DNA from: Propionibacteriaceae bacterium
GTDB lineage: Bacteria > Actinomycetota > Actinomycetes > Propionibacteriales > Propionibacteriaceae
Reading direction: 5' to 3'
Assembly (NCBI GenBank): GCA_030538175.1
Contig: JAUNUL010000146.1
Span: 1 to 7,161 of the forward strand
DNA length: 7,161 nucleotides
In this document: positions 1-6,903 of the stretch, piece by piece
How positions within the stretch are numbered: the first letter of the stretch is position 1
Layout: each line of letters opens with the position of its first letter
Translations under genes and position numbers: made by a program
The notes under the pieces: model-generated
Databases searched by the model: none
What the model was told of the DNA's origin: nothing
Seen by the model: only the letters and a program-made list of their open reading frames with translations

Positions 1-93
1 CGAGCCGAACGGCTCATCGCCGGCGACGAGCGCCTGCTCGGCAAGGTCAACGGCGCGCTCAAGATAGCGGCGGTCAGCATCCGACAGTGTCAT
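1..93 (-). CDS. Nucleoside deaminase, N-terminal part (runs off left edge)
   Basis: On the minus strand an ATG at 93-91 opens a frame with no stop to the window edge, giving 31 residues: MTLSDADRRYLERAVDLAEQ followed by ALVAGDEPFGS. An N-terminal helix ending in a GDEPFGS-type turn is typical of the cytidine/deoxycytidylate deaminase-like nucleoside deaminases (zinc hydrolases that deaminate guanine, cytosine or adenine bases or nucleosides). The zinc-binding HAE/HPE and PCxxC motifs that would prove this and indicate the substrate lie outside the window. The gene is divergent from ptsI, with 193 nt between the starts. There is no Shine-Dalgarno sequence at a normal distance; TAGGGT ends 6 nt before the ATG, so a leaderless mRNA is plausible. 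Family assignment is from recognition of the N-terminus only; the start codon is well placed. Confidence 0.72.
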   Translation of the reverse strand, partial: MTLSDADRRYLERAVDLAEQALVAGDEPFGS

Positions 94-99
94 GCCCTG

Positions 100-105
100 A
101 CCCTA
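100..105 (-). promoter_or_regulatory. Candidate -10 box (TAGGGT), leaderless start of the deaminase gene
   Basis: Read on the minus strand, TAGGGT is followed by 6 nt (CAGGGC) and then the ATG of the deaminase. TANNNT boxes 6-7 nt before a start codon mark leaderless transcripts in actinobacteria. No good -35 hexamer is visible at 16-18 nt upstream. An A-rich patch lies at about 123-134, which is the -35/UP region for this direction. This is inference from position and motif only. Confidence 0.35.
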
Positions 106-246
106 AGCCAGGCGGCGCACCCAAAAAGGCAAAAGCTGCACCCATCGCGGCGACTCCACACGGTGACAAGGGGAAACGCTGACGGCAGCGCAGATGACTG
201 CAGATTATGCCGGTTCGGGGGTGTGAGGCCCGCGCGCACGCTCCCC

Positions 247-252
247 TACAGT
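247..252 (+). promoter_or_regulatory. Possible -10 box (TACAGT) for ptsI
   Basis: TACAGT fits the actinobacterial TANNNT pattern and would start transcription near 259, giving a leader of about 28 nt that includes the ptsI ribosome binding site. It is bracketed by CCCC (243-246) and GGGG (253-256), a small inverted repeat. No recognisable -35 lies 16-18 nt upstream, and an alternative promoter at 179-208 cannot be excluded. Confidence 0.25.
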
Positions 253-271
253 GGGGCCCGGCAGCGTCGCC

Positions 272-281
272 AGGAAAGAGG
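272..281 (+). promoter_or_regulatory. Ribosome binding site of ptsI (decides the start)
   Basis: The purine run AGGAAAGAGG ends 5 nt before the ATG at 287. This favours ATG 287 over the in-frame GTG at 251, which would add 12 residues that look nothing like an Enzyme I N-terminus and would place this purine run inside the coding sequence. Confidence 0.75.
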
Positions 282-286
282 TCCGC

Positions 287-1945
287 ATGAAAGCACGGCA
301 GGGTTCCGGCCTGGGGGTCGCGATCGGCCCGGCGATCATCGCGAAGCCCGATCTGCACCTCAATGCCTATGCCCCCGGTGATCCAGCGAAGGAACGCCGC
401 CGCCTCGACAAGACGCTGGCCAAAGCCGAGAAGCAGCTCCGCAAGCTCGCCGCGAAGCCCATCCGAGCCAACGCCGCGATCTTCGGCGCGCAGCGCGAGC
501 TGCTGCTGGATGCCCGGGTGACCGATGAGGCATACCGGTTGATCGACGCCGGGGACCCCGCCACCGGGGCTTGGACCGCTGCGGTGGAACGGCACCGACC
601 GTGGCTGCAGGGCCTTCCGGATGCACCCGGCCAGCTCGAGTTGGCCGACAGCGTCGAACACCGCGTGCTCGCCCTGCTCACCGGAACCCCGACGGAGTTC
701 GAGACCGAGGAACCGGGAATCCTGGTCGTCCCGGTGCTCGACCCGGGCATGGCTGTCACGCTGGATCCCACGCAGGTGCTGGGCGTCGTCACCATCGGCG
801 GCGGCGCGACTGGCCACGGCGTCATCATCGCGCGCTCGCGCGGCATCCCCATTTTCCCGGCCGCCGGTCATCTCGCCGCTGGCGTGGAGAACGGGGACAC
901 GATCGCGTTCGTCGCCCGCGGTGATCGGCGGATCGCGGTCAAACCGGACCCCGATGAGTTGGCCGAGTTCGAGCAGATCCTGCACGATCTCACGGTCCTG
1001 CAGGCCGAGGCCCAGGCGCATGCGCACGAGCCGGCGTACACGTCCGATGGAACTCACATCGAGGTGTACGCCAACGTGCTCGCCGAGGCCGACGCCGAGG
1101 AGATGGTGGGGCTCGGAGCCGACGGTTGGGTGATCCGGACCGAGATCCTGTTCGGCGGCTCCCCGCACCCGCCGACCGTCGAGGAGCAGGAGCAGGCGTT
1201 CCTGCGGCTGAGCCGCACGTTCGGCGGCAAGCGCATGATCGTCCGAACGTGGGATATCGGCGGGGACAAGACGGTCCCGTTCCTGCCGTTGGATGTCGAG
1301 GAGAACCCGTTCCTGGGGGTACGCGGTCTGCGCGTCTTCCGCAACCGCCCCGAGTTGCTGATCGATCAGATCGAGGCCGTCTGTCGGGCTGGACGGCTCA
1401 CCCCGCTGAGCCTGATGTTCCCAATGGTGACAACCGTCGAGGAGATCGATTGGGCGCTCGGGTTGGTCGATGACGTGACGGCCAGGGTTGGCCGGCCGGA
1501 CGATCTGCAGGTCGGCATGATGATCGAGATCCCCGCCGCTGCCCTGCGGGCCAGGCTGATGACGCAGCGCCTGGACTTCGTGAGCATCGGGACGAATGAC
1601 CTGACGCAATACACGACCGCCGCCGAGCGCGGGAACGCTGCACTGCACGTCCTGGCCGATCCGCTCGATCCGGCGGTGCTCCGACTGATCCGGTTGGTGG
1701 CCGACGAGTCCCGACCCGAGACGCTGATCGCCGTGTGCGGGGATGCCAACACCGACCCCGATGTCGCGGCGCTCTTGGTCGGTCTCGGCGTCCGCGAACT
1801 GACCCCGGGGGCACCGGCGGTGCCGATGGTGAAGGCGCGGCTGCGGACCTCTTCGCTGAGCGAGCTCACCGAACTGGCCCAACGTGCGCTCGCCTGCTCG
1901 AGCGGGGCCGAGGTGCGCGAACTCATCCGCAGCCGGTTCCGGTGA
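287..1945 (+). CDS. ptsI: Phosphoenolpyruvate-protein phosphotransferase (PTS Enzyme I), divergent phosphohistidine motif
   Basis: Enzyme I takes phosphate from PEP onto a histidine and passes it to HPr, the first step of the cytoplasmic PTS sugar phosphorelay. The protein is 552 residues from ATG 287, slightly shorter than the usual 570 or so. Order: GVAIGPAI N-terminal strand; helical HPr-binding region (about 30-140); swivelling phosphohistidine domain with His177 in GGGATGHGVIIAR; C-terminal PEP-binding barrel with Arg284 (VIRTEILF), Arg320 (IVRTWDIGGDK), Glu414 (MMIEIPAAA), Asn437-Asp438 and Arg448 (GTNDLTQYTTAAERGN), and Cys484 (VCGD). These match the PEP and Mg ligands and the catalytic Cys of Enzyme I, so the barrel looks active. 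Oddities are TGHG instead of the canonical TSHT around His177, and CGD instead of CGE at the active-site Cys. No HPr, EII or dihydroxyacetone kinase gene is present here. A DhaM-type or specialised phosphoryl-transfer role is possible but the architecture is plain Enzyme I. glbO begins 18 nt downstream. Confidence 0.9.
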   Translation: MKARQGSGLGVAIGPAIIAKPDLHLNAYAPGDPAKERRRLDKTLAKAEKQLRKLAAKPIRANAAIFGAQRELLLDARVTDEAYRLIDAGDPATGAWTAAVERHRPWLQGLPDAPGQLELADSVEHRVLALLTGTPTEFETEEPGILVVPVLDPGMAVTLDPTQVLGVVTIGGGATGHGVIIARSRGIPIFPAAGHLAAGVENGDTIAFVARGDRRIAVKPDPDELAEFEQILHDLTVLQAEAQAHAHEPAYTSDGTHIEVYANVLAEADAEEMVGLGADGWVIRTEILFGGSPHPPTVEEQEQAFLRLSRTFGGKRMIVRTWDIGGDKTVPFLPLDVEENPFLGVRGLRVFRNRPELLIDQIEAVCRAGRLTPLSLMFPMVTTVEEIDWALGLVDDVTARVGRPDDLQVGMMIEIPAAALRARLMTQRLDFVSIGTNDLTQYTTAAERGNAALHVLADPLDPAVLRLIRLVADESRPETLIAVCGDANTDPDVAALLVGLGVRELTPGAPAVPMVKARLRTSSLSELTELAQRALACSSGAEVRELIRSRFR

Positions 1946-1951
1946 CCGGGT

Positions 1952-1957
1952 TAGCAT
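1952..1957 (+). promoter_or_regulatory. Candidate -10 box (TAGCAT), leaderless start of glbO
   Basis: TAGCAT lies in the 18-nt gap between the ptsI stop and the glbO GTG at 1964, and ends 6 nt before that GTG. The gap contains no Shine-Dalgarno sequence, so glbO may be transcribed from here as a leaderless mRNA as well as by read-through from ptsI. No clear -35 is visible in the end of ptsI. Inference from motif and spacing. Confidence 0.35.
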
Positions 1958-1963
1958 GCCGTT

Positions 1964-2386
1964 GTGACTGCCGACGAGGATCCCGACAACTTCTATGCCG
2001 CCGTGGGCGGTGCGCCCGCCTTCGCGAAGCTCACCAGCCGGTTCTATGAGCAGGTGGCCGCCGACGCGGAGTTCCGCGCGATGTATCCCGAGGAGGATCT
2101 GGGCCCAGCGGCCGAACGGCTGCGGATGTTCCTGGAGCAATATTGGGGCGGTCCCGGCACCTATTCCGAGCAACGCGGACATCCACGGCTGCGGATGCGG
2201 CACGCGCCCTATGTGATCACCGTCAAGGAGCGCGACACCTGGCTGCGCTATATGAAGGTCGCGCTCGACGAGCTCGAGTTGCCCGCGCGCTATCACGATG
2301 AAATGTGGGACTACTTCGTGCGCGCCGCTGACGTCATGGTCAACGCGATCGATACCCCCGAACCGCGAAAGGGCCTCACTCTGTGA
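1964..2386 (+). CDS. glbO: Group II truncated haemoglobin (HbO type)
   Basis: A 140-residue two-over-two globin that binds haem; group II members bind O2 very tightly and are linked to O2, NO or peroxide handling and to respiration under low oxygen. The sequence follows Mycobacterium GlbO closely: GlbO-like SRFYEQV with Tyr28 (B10), MYPEEDL with Tyr41 (CD1), then ERLRMFLEQYWGGP, TYSEQRGHPRLRMRHAP with proximal His80 (F8), and ERDTWLRYM with Trp93 (G8). Tyr CD1 together with Trp G8 is the group II signature. The GTG start at 1964 gives about five more N-terminal residues than the mycobacterial protein; the next in-frame starts would cut into the globin fold. Its stop overlaps the start of aglA in GTGA (2383-2386), so the two are very likely translationally coupled. 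The ptsI stop is 18 nt upstream. Confidence 0.95.
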   Translation: MTADEDPDNFYAAVGGAPAFAKLTSRFYEQVAADAEFRAMYPEEDLGPAAERLRMFLEQYWGGPGTYSEQRGHPRLRMRHAPYVITVKERDTWLRYMKVALDELELPARYHDEMWDYFVRAADVMVNAIDTPEPRKGLTL

Positions 2387-4095
2387 CTTCCCAGCCAACA
2401 CCCACCGCTGATCCCATCCCTGCCGAGGACACGAACTGGTGGCGCAGCGCCGTCGTCTATCAGATCTATCCGCGGTCGTTCGCGGACCACAACGGTGACG
2501 GCACCGGCGACGTCCGCGGCATGATCGACCGGCTGCCGCATCTGGCGGAGCTCGGGGTCGACGCAATCTGGGTGTCACCGTGGTATCCGTCGCCGCTGGC
2601 CGACGGCGGCTATGACGTCGCCGACTATCGGGATATCCATCCGGACTTCGGCACTCTCGAGGACGCCGATGCGTTCATCGCTCGTGCCCATGAACTGGGT
2701 CTGCGCGTGCTGATTGATCTGGTGCCGAATCATTGCTCCGACGAACACCCGTGGTTCCAAGCGGCCCTGGCCGCTGGCCCGGGAACACCGGAGCGGGAGC
2801 TGTTCTGGTTCCGCGACGGTCGAGGCGTCGACGGCGAGCTGCCGCCGAATGACTGGCAGGCCATGTTCGGTGGCCCCGCGTGGGAGCGCGTGATCGGCCC
2901 CGACGGGCGCGGGGAACAGTGGTACCTCCACCTCTTCGACGTCCGCCAGCCCGATTGGAATTGGGCCCAGCCGGCAGTGGCCGATGAGTTCGATGACATC
3001 CTGCGGTTCTGGTTCGACCGCGGCATCGACGGGTTCCGCATCGATGTGGCTGATTCGATGGCGAAGGACCCGGACCTGCCCGATGTCGCGCACGGGACCT
3101 CCAACCTCACCAAGTCCGTCGGCAGTCCGCTGTGGGACCGTCCCGAGTTGGACGTCATCCATCGCCGTTGGCGTGCGGTCGCCGATGAGTACGCCGACTC
3201 CCCTCAGGGTGCGCGGGTCTTCGTGTCCGAGGCGGTTCTGCCGGCGGCCCGGGTGGCGCACTATGTGACACCGGAACGGCTGCATACGACCTTCAACTTC
3301 GATGCCCTGCTGTGCGAGTGGACTGCGCAGTCCCAGCGCCACATGATCCAGTTGAGCCTGCAGGTGCACGACGCCGTCGGGGCACCCTGCACGTGGGTGC
3401 TGAGCAACCACGACCGTGTGCGGGTGGCCACGAGATATGGCAAGCCGATCACCGGTGTGGCGTACGGGCCCGAGGGCGGGAGCCGGGAGTTCACTCCGCT
3501 CGAGGAAGAAGAGATCCGGGCCATGCCGACCGATGTCGCGCTCGGCCTGAAGAGGGCGCGGGCGGCGGCGCTGCTGGAGTTGGCGCTGCCGGGTGGGGCG
3601 TACGTGTATCAGGGCGATGAGCTCGGTCTCGACGAGGTCGACGACCTGCCCGAGGAGTCATTGCAGGATCCGACCTGGGAACGGTCCGGCCACACGGTGC
3701 ACGGGCGCGACGGCTGTCGCGTGCCTATCCCGTGGTCCGGGACCACGTCACCGTTCGGGTTCGGTCCGGGTGGGGAGCCGTGGCTGCCGATGCCCGCACG
3801 CTGGGCTGGGCAAACCGTGGCCGATCAGGAGCACGACCCGACAAGTCATCTGGCGCTCTATCGCGCAGCGCTGGCCGAGCGGAAACGCAACCCGGCGCTG
3901 GGCGACGGCACACTGTCCTGGGTGGCCTCGGACGCCCACGTCCTCGACTTCACGCGCGAACCTGGTTTCCGGTGCATCGTGAACTTCGGTCCTGATGCCG
4001 TGCCGATCCCGGCGGATGCACGGGTCCTCATCCACTCGGGCGATCCCAACTCGGGCCGCGTCGAGACCGACGAAGCGGTCTGGCTCGCCATCTGA
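2383..4095 (+). CDS. aglA: GH13 alpha-glucosidase (AglA type)
   Basis: A cytoplasmic (no signal peptide) retaining alpha-glucosidase of glycoside hydrolase family 13, 570 residues, expected to release glucose from the non-reducing end of maltose- or isomaltose-type oligosaccharides. It opens with WWRSAVVYQIYPRSF, then HPDFGT. Region I is DLVPNH (Asp112-His117), region II GFRIDVAD with nucleophile Asp221 and Arg219, region III FVSEAVL with acid/base Glu283, and region IV LSNHD with His343-Asp344, so the catalytic triad is complete. A YQGDELGL stretch and a GRDGCRVPIPW stretch follow near the end of the barrel, then a C-terminal beta domain of about 80 residues ends the protein. The GTG start lies inside the glbO stop (4-nt overlap). 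The resemblance is to actinobacterial AglA rather than trehalose synthase; exact linkage preference (maltose, isomaltose, sucrose) cannot be read from the sequence. The family usually has YQGEEL; YQGDEL here is a mild variant. Confidence 0.93.
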   Translation: MTSQPTPTADPIPAEDTNWWRSAVVYQIYPRSFADHNGDGTGDVRGMIDRLPHLAELGVDAIWVSPWYPSPLADGGYDVADYRDIHPDFGTLEDADAFIARAHELGLRVLIDLVPNHCSDEHPWFQAALAAGPGTPERELFWFRDGRGVDGELPPNDWQAMFGGPAWERVIGPDGRGEQWYLHLFDVRQPDWNWAQPAVADEFDDILRFWFDRGIDGFRIDVADSMAKDPDLPDVAHGTSNLTKSVGSPLWDRPELDVIHRRWRAVADEYADSPQGARVFVSEAVLPAARVAHYVTPERLHTTFNFDALLCEWTAQSQRHMIQLSLQVHDAVGAPCTWVLSNHDRVRVATRYGKPITGVAYGPEGGSREFTPLEEEEIRAMPTDVALGLKRARAAALLELALPGGAYVYQGDELGLDEVDDLPEESLQDPTWERSGHTVHGRDGCRVPIPWSGTTSPFGFGPGGEPWLPMPARWAGQTVADQEHDPTSHLALYRAALAERKRNPALGDGTLSWVASDAHVLDFTREPGFRCIVNFGPDAVPIPADARVLIHSGDPNSGRVETDEAVWLAI

Positions 4096-4111
4096 CGCAG
4101 CCGGGGACCGC

Positions 4112-4987
4112 TCAGCCGAGCAGCCAGGGCGCGATGGCTTCACGCATCCAGTCGGGCAACCGGGTGGCCCCGTCGTCGGTCGTGTGCACGATGACCGTCC
4201 GCGAGGACGCGTGCAACGTCCCGGTCTCCGGGTCGGTGATCTCGGCCGCGAGGGTGAGTGATGAGTCGCCGATCCGTTGCACGGCGGTGCTGATCAGGTA
4301 GGGCTCGCGGCGGAAGTCGAGCTGGACCGCGTACTCCATGTCCTGCCGGACGACCATCCATCGAGGCAGGGGCGCACCCTCGGGGCGGTGCACTGCCAGA
4401 CCGCGGATCAGCGCGACCCGGGCTTCCTGGACGTAGGTGAAGTACTTCACGTTGTTCGCGTGCCGATACGCATCCAAGTCCCCCCACCGGACCTGCAGCG
4501 GATAATGGTGCGCGTCGTGATCACCGATCCGCAGCCGGGGCACGGCCGGCAGCGGGTCGACAGGCTCGGCGTACGACTCGAACCACTCCTTCTCCCGCGG
4601 GGTGAGCCGCCGGATCCGATTGGTCGCCAAGTCGAACGGGCACAGAACCGTCCGCGCTCGGGCGATCAGATGAGAGTCGCTGACCAGGTCATAGCCGATC
4701 GTGAACCGGGCCGCCCCGAGGCGATCCACTGCGAGCCGGACCTGCACGGGCGGACCGTATTCGGCAGCACGCACGTATTCGACCTGGTGCCCGGTGACGA
4801 GGATCGCGTTCGTGTTCGAGCCGTCGTTGCCGGGTTCGGGGGTGTCGCCCAGCATGTACGCAAAGTCACCTGAGTGCAGGAAGGCCACACGGGCCTCCTG
4901 CAAATAGTCGACATAGCTGCCGTTGTTCAGGTGCGCGTAGGCATCCATGTCCCCCCAGCGGGTGGGACAGTCGAAGGTGAACGCCAC
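4112..4987 (-). CDS. Acyl-CoA thioesterase with two fused hot-dog domains
   Basis: This 291-residue protein would hydrolyse acyl-CoA to free acid and CoA in the cytoplasm. It contains two 4HBT-like hot-dog domains. Domain 1 starts at once with TRWGDMDAYAHLNNGSYVDY (candidate catalytic Asp15, the second Asp of GDxD as in Pseudomonas 4-hydroxybenzoyl-CoA thioesterase). Domain 2 starts with VRWGDLDAYRHANNVKYFTY (Asp172). Each motif is followed by an xYxQEARVA helix, so the halves are clear duplicates and both look intact. Single-domain relatives are about 140 residues and form dimers; this fusion would make the dimer within one chain. Translation starts at GTG 4987, only 6 nt after the acyl-CoA synthetase stop; GGAAGAGG inside the last synthetase codons (4999-5006) may be its ribosome binding site, at a rather long 11-nt spacing. 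Substrate chain length is unknown. Confidence 0.88.
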   Translation of the reverse strand: MAFTFDCPTRWGDMDAYAHLNNGSYVDYLQEARVAFLHSGDFAYMLGDTPEPGNDGSNTNAILVTGHQVEYVRAAEYGPPVQVRLAVDRLGAARFTIGYDLVSDSHLIARARTVLCPFDLATNRIRRLTPREKEWFESYAEPVDPLPAVPRLRIGDHDAHHYPLQVRWGDLDAYRHANNVKYFTYVQEARVALIRGLAVHRPEGAPLPRWMVVRQDMEYAVQLDFRREPYLISTAVQRIGDSSLTLAAEITDPETGTLHASSRTVIVHTTDDGATRLPDWMREAIAPWLLG

Positions 4988-4993
4988 CGGGTG

Positions 4994-6847
4994 TCAGACC
5001 TCTTCCTTGTCATGCATCGACTCGATGAGATCGCTGTAGGTGCCCTCGACCATGGAGCGACGAACCTTCATGCTGGGCGTGATAGCGCCCTCATCGACCG
5101 ACAGCTCATGATCCAGCACCACGAACCGCTTGACCGTCTCCCAGCGCTCGAGCCGCGCGTTCGCGCTGTCGACATAGCGCTGAACCATGGCCGTGACCTC
5201 GGGATGCCGGGCGAGCTCGCCATAGTCAAGATCCTTGAGCTTGCCGCCGTCGTGACTCTCGGCCCACCCCTTGATCGCATCGGGATCGAGGACGACGAGC
5301 GCGGCGATGTATTTCCGGTCGTCACCGGTCGCGACCGCCTGGGAGACATAGGGGCAGTTCGCAACGAGGGTGCCTTCGACCTTTTGCGGTGCGACGTATT
5401 TGCCGCCGGAGGTCTTGATGAGGTCCTTCTTGCGGTCAGTAACCCGGAGATAGCCATCATCATCGAGCTGCCCGATGTCACCGGTGTGCAGCCAACCATC
5501 GATGATCGTCTCATCGGTCAGCTCGGGCAGGTTGTGATAGCCGCGCGTCACGCCCGGGCCCTTGACCAGCAGTTCGCCATCTTCGGCAATCTTGAATTCG
5601 CTGCCGAGCAGGGGCGGTCCGACGGTGCCGAGTCGGGGCGTGTTCGGGTGGTTGACGCAGATAACAGCGGAGGTCTCGGTCATCCCGTAGCCCTCGACGA
5701 TCACGATGCCGGCGGCATAGAACCACTCTTGGACCTGCCGGGAGAGCTTGGCCGAGCCGGAGACCATGAAGCGCAGATTGCCACCGAGGCGGTCCTTGAG
5801 CTTGCTGAACACCAGCTTGTCGGCGATCCGGTATTGCACCCCGAGGGCTGCGGGCAAGGAACGATTCTCCAGCCGATAAGGGATCGAGCGCTTGCCGACG
5901 CTGAACGCCCAGCGGGCGATCTTGCTCTTCAGACCGGCCGCATTGCCGACCATCACCCGGGCACGGACCTTTTCGAAGATCCGCGGCGCGCCGGCCATGA
6001 ACGTCGGCTTGATCGCCCCCAACCCATCGACGATCTTCTCAATGCGACCGTCAACGGCGGTGGTGAACCCGATCTGCAGCTGGATCGACAAAAGACACTT
6101 GCCGAACACGTGCGACAGCGGCAGCCACAGATATTGCACGTCCTCAACCGTGGCGAGCTCCATCAGCTCGATGGCTCGGCCCTGGTAGGTCCAGGCATGG
6201 TGATCCAGCCGCACGCCCTTGGGGCGGCCTGTCGTGCCGGAGGTATAGATCAGCGTTGAGAGTCGATCCGGGGCGACGTCAGCGATGACCTGGTCGACCA
6301 GGTCAGGATGGGCCGCTCGATGCTCCTTGCCCAACTGTCGGAAGGCCTGCCAGGAGTGCACGCGGCTCTCCGGGGAGTCGCCATCCAACAGGATCACCGC
6401 GAGCAGTTCATCGAAGATCTCAGGGTGTTCGTGCAGTTTCGCCAGCTGTTCGGCGTTCTCCACGAATGCAATGCGCGAGCCTGAGTCCGCCAGGATGTAG
6501 TTGACATCATCGGACTGCGTTGTCGGATAGATCGTGGTCGTAGCGCCACCGGCGCACATGATCGCCAGGTCCGCCAGGATCCATTCGACGCGGGTTGTGG
6601 AGGCGATCGCGACACGATCCTCGGACTGCAAACCCACCGACAGCATCGCCGCGGCGAGATCGAACGCGTATTCCTTGGTCTGCTGCCAGGTCAGGTCCTG
6701 CCATGCCTCCCGGGCATCGGGATAACGAAAGGCGACCCGGTGAGGATCCGCATCTGCTCGCTTGACGAGCATCTCCCCCACGTTGCGGGCCTGTTCGGCC
6801 AACAACGCCTGGGTCCGCTCATCGATCGCGCCGGTGTAATCGCCCAT
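4994..6847 (-). CDS. Long-chain fatty acid-CoA ligase (AMP-forming, FadD15-like)
   Basis: It activates fatty acids with ATP and CoA to acyl-CoA through an acyl-adenylate, feeding beta-oxidation or lipid synthesis. The 617-residue length is normal for the bacterial long-chain (FadD15/ACSL-like) group. Adenylate-forming motifs appear in order: P-loop YTSGTTGRPKG (201-211), LPLSHVFGK (242-250), VEGYGMTETS (384-393), GWLHTGDIG (451-459), hinge DRKKDLIKTSGGK (471-483) and ITPSMKVRR (589-597) with the C-terminal catalytic lysine at 594. It has no signal peptide or clear membrane span; such enzymes are cytosolic or peripheral. ATG 6847 is preceded by GGAGGGG at a 7-nt spacing, so the start is firm. 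It is the first gene of a unit with the thioesterase and is divergent from a MarR gene 188 nt away, which suggests acyl or small-molecule responsive control. Chain-length preference cannot be read from the sequence. Confidence 0.92.
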   Translation of the reverse strand: MGDYTGAIDERTQALLAEQARNVGEMLVKRADADPHRVAFRYPDAREAWQDLTWQQTKEYAFDLAAAMLSVGLQSEDRVAIASTTRVEWILADLAIMCAGGATTTIYPTTQSDDVNYILADSGSRIAFVENAEQLAKLHEHPEIFDELLAVILLDGDSPESRVHSWQAFRQLGKEHRAAHPDLVDQVIADVAPDRLSTLIYTSGTTGRPKGVRLDHHAWTYQGRAIELMELATVEDVQYLWLPLSHVFGKCLLSIQLQIGFTTAVDGRIEKIVDGLGAIKPTFMAGAPRIFEKVRARVMVGNAAGLKSKIARWAFSVGKRSIPYRLENRSLPAALGVQYRIADKLVFSKLKDRLGGNLRFMVSGSAKLSRQVQEWFYAAGIVIVEGYGMTETSAVICVNHPNTPRLGTVGPPLLGSEFKIAEDGELLVKGPGVTRGYHNLPELTDETIIDGWLHTGDIGQLDDDGYLRVTDRKKDLIKTSGGKYVAPQKVEGTLVANCPYVSQAVATGDDRKYIAALVVLDPDAIKGWAESHDGGKLKDLDYGELARHPEVTAMVQRYVDSANARLERWETVKRFVVLDHELSVDEGAITPSMKVRRSMVEGTYSDLIESMHDKEEV

Positions 6848-6854
6848 ACTGATG

Positions 6855-6861
6855 CCCCTCC
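6855..6861 (-). promoter_or_regulatory. Ribosome binding site of the acyl-CoA synthetase
   Basis: On the minus strand GGAGGGG sits 7 nt before the ATG at 6847. It is the strongest Shine-Dalgarno match in the window and contrasts with the genes here that have none. Confidence 0.8.
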
Positions 6862-6887
6862 ATCTGCAAATGTGCTGCGCAGCCCCG

Positions 6888-6903
6888 GAGACCGATCAGT
6901 CTC
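6888..6903. promoter_or_regulatory. 16-bp palindrome in the leader of the acyl-CoA synthetase gene
   Basis: GAGACCGATCAGTCTC is a palindrome without spacer in which 7 of 8 base pairs match. An 8-nt direct repeat CGGAGACC overlaps its left arm (6886-6893) and recurs at 6903-6910, exactly 17 nt apart. It lies 41 nt upstream of the synthetase ATG. This is the size and shape of an operator for a dimeric repressor (for example TetR type), or it could form a small leader hairpin. No factor can be named from the sequence. Confidence 0.4.

Larger units (their letters stand above)
94..286. other. Divergent intergenic region between deaminase and ptsI
   Basis: This 193-nt stretch carries no believable gene; a short plus-strand frame from 163 is out of phase with ptsI and has no ribosome binding site. 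It holds short A-tracts (A5 at 123-127 and A4 at 131-134). Plus-strand promoter candidates are weak: CTGACG (179-184) with GATTAT (203-208) at an 18-nt spacer, and TACAGT (247-252), which sits between CCCC and GGGG arms. Neither has good matches at both hexamers. I see no riboswitch, terminator or strong operator palindrome. Confidence 0.5.

Noticed and set aside
212..224. 13-nt sequence GGTTCGGGGGTGT also present at 4833-4845
   Set aside because: One copy is intergenic and the other is inside the thioesterase gene. One 13-nt match is about what chance gives in 7 kb of GC-rich DNA, and nothing around the copies is shared.
251..286. Upstream in-frame GTG (251) as the start of Enzyme I
   Set aside because: The extra 12 residues do not resemble an Enzyme I N-terminus, and AGGAAAGAGG is correctly placed for ATG 287 and would otherwise be coding.
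94..286. CRP-type or riboswitch control of ptsI
   Set aside because: A single TGTGA at 222-226 has no matching TCACA half at the right distance, and no conserved RNA fold is apparent.
163..381. Small plus-strand frame of 72 codons ahead of and overlapping ptsI
   Set aside because: It has no ribosome binding site, is Arg/Gly-rich, and overlaps the start of ptsI in another frame; typical of chance frames in GC-rich DNA.
74..2578. Very long open frame (834 codons) on the minus strand across ptsI, glbO and the start of aglA
   Set aside because: Its triplets are in exact register with the ptsI and glbO codons, so a stop would need a TTA, CTA or TCA codon in the sense genes, and these are rare at this base composition. 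The translation is rich in Arg, Pro, Gly, His and Asp with no family resemblance, and the sense proteins are unambiguous.
4110..4121. GCTC-AGCC-GAGC as a bidirectional terminator
   Set aside because: A 4-bp stem without a U-rich tail on either strand is too weak to call.
4874..6259. Open frame of 461 codons on the plus strand opposite the acyl-CoA synthetase and the start of the thioesterase
   Set aside because: It has the same cause: it is in codon register with the minus-strand synthetase. It has no ribosome binding site, and the synthetase motifs on the other strand are complete.
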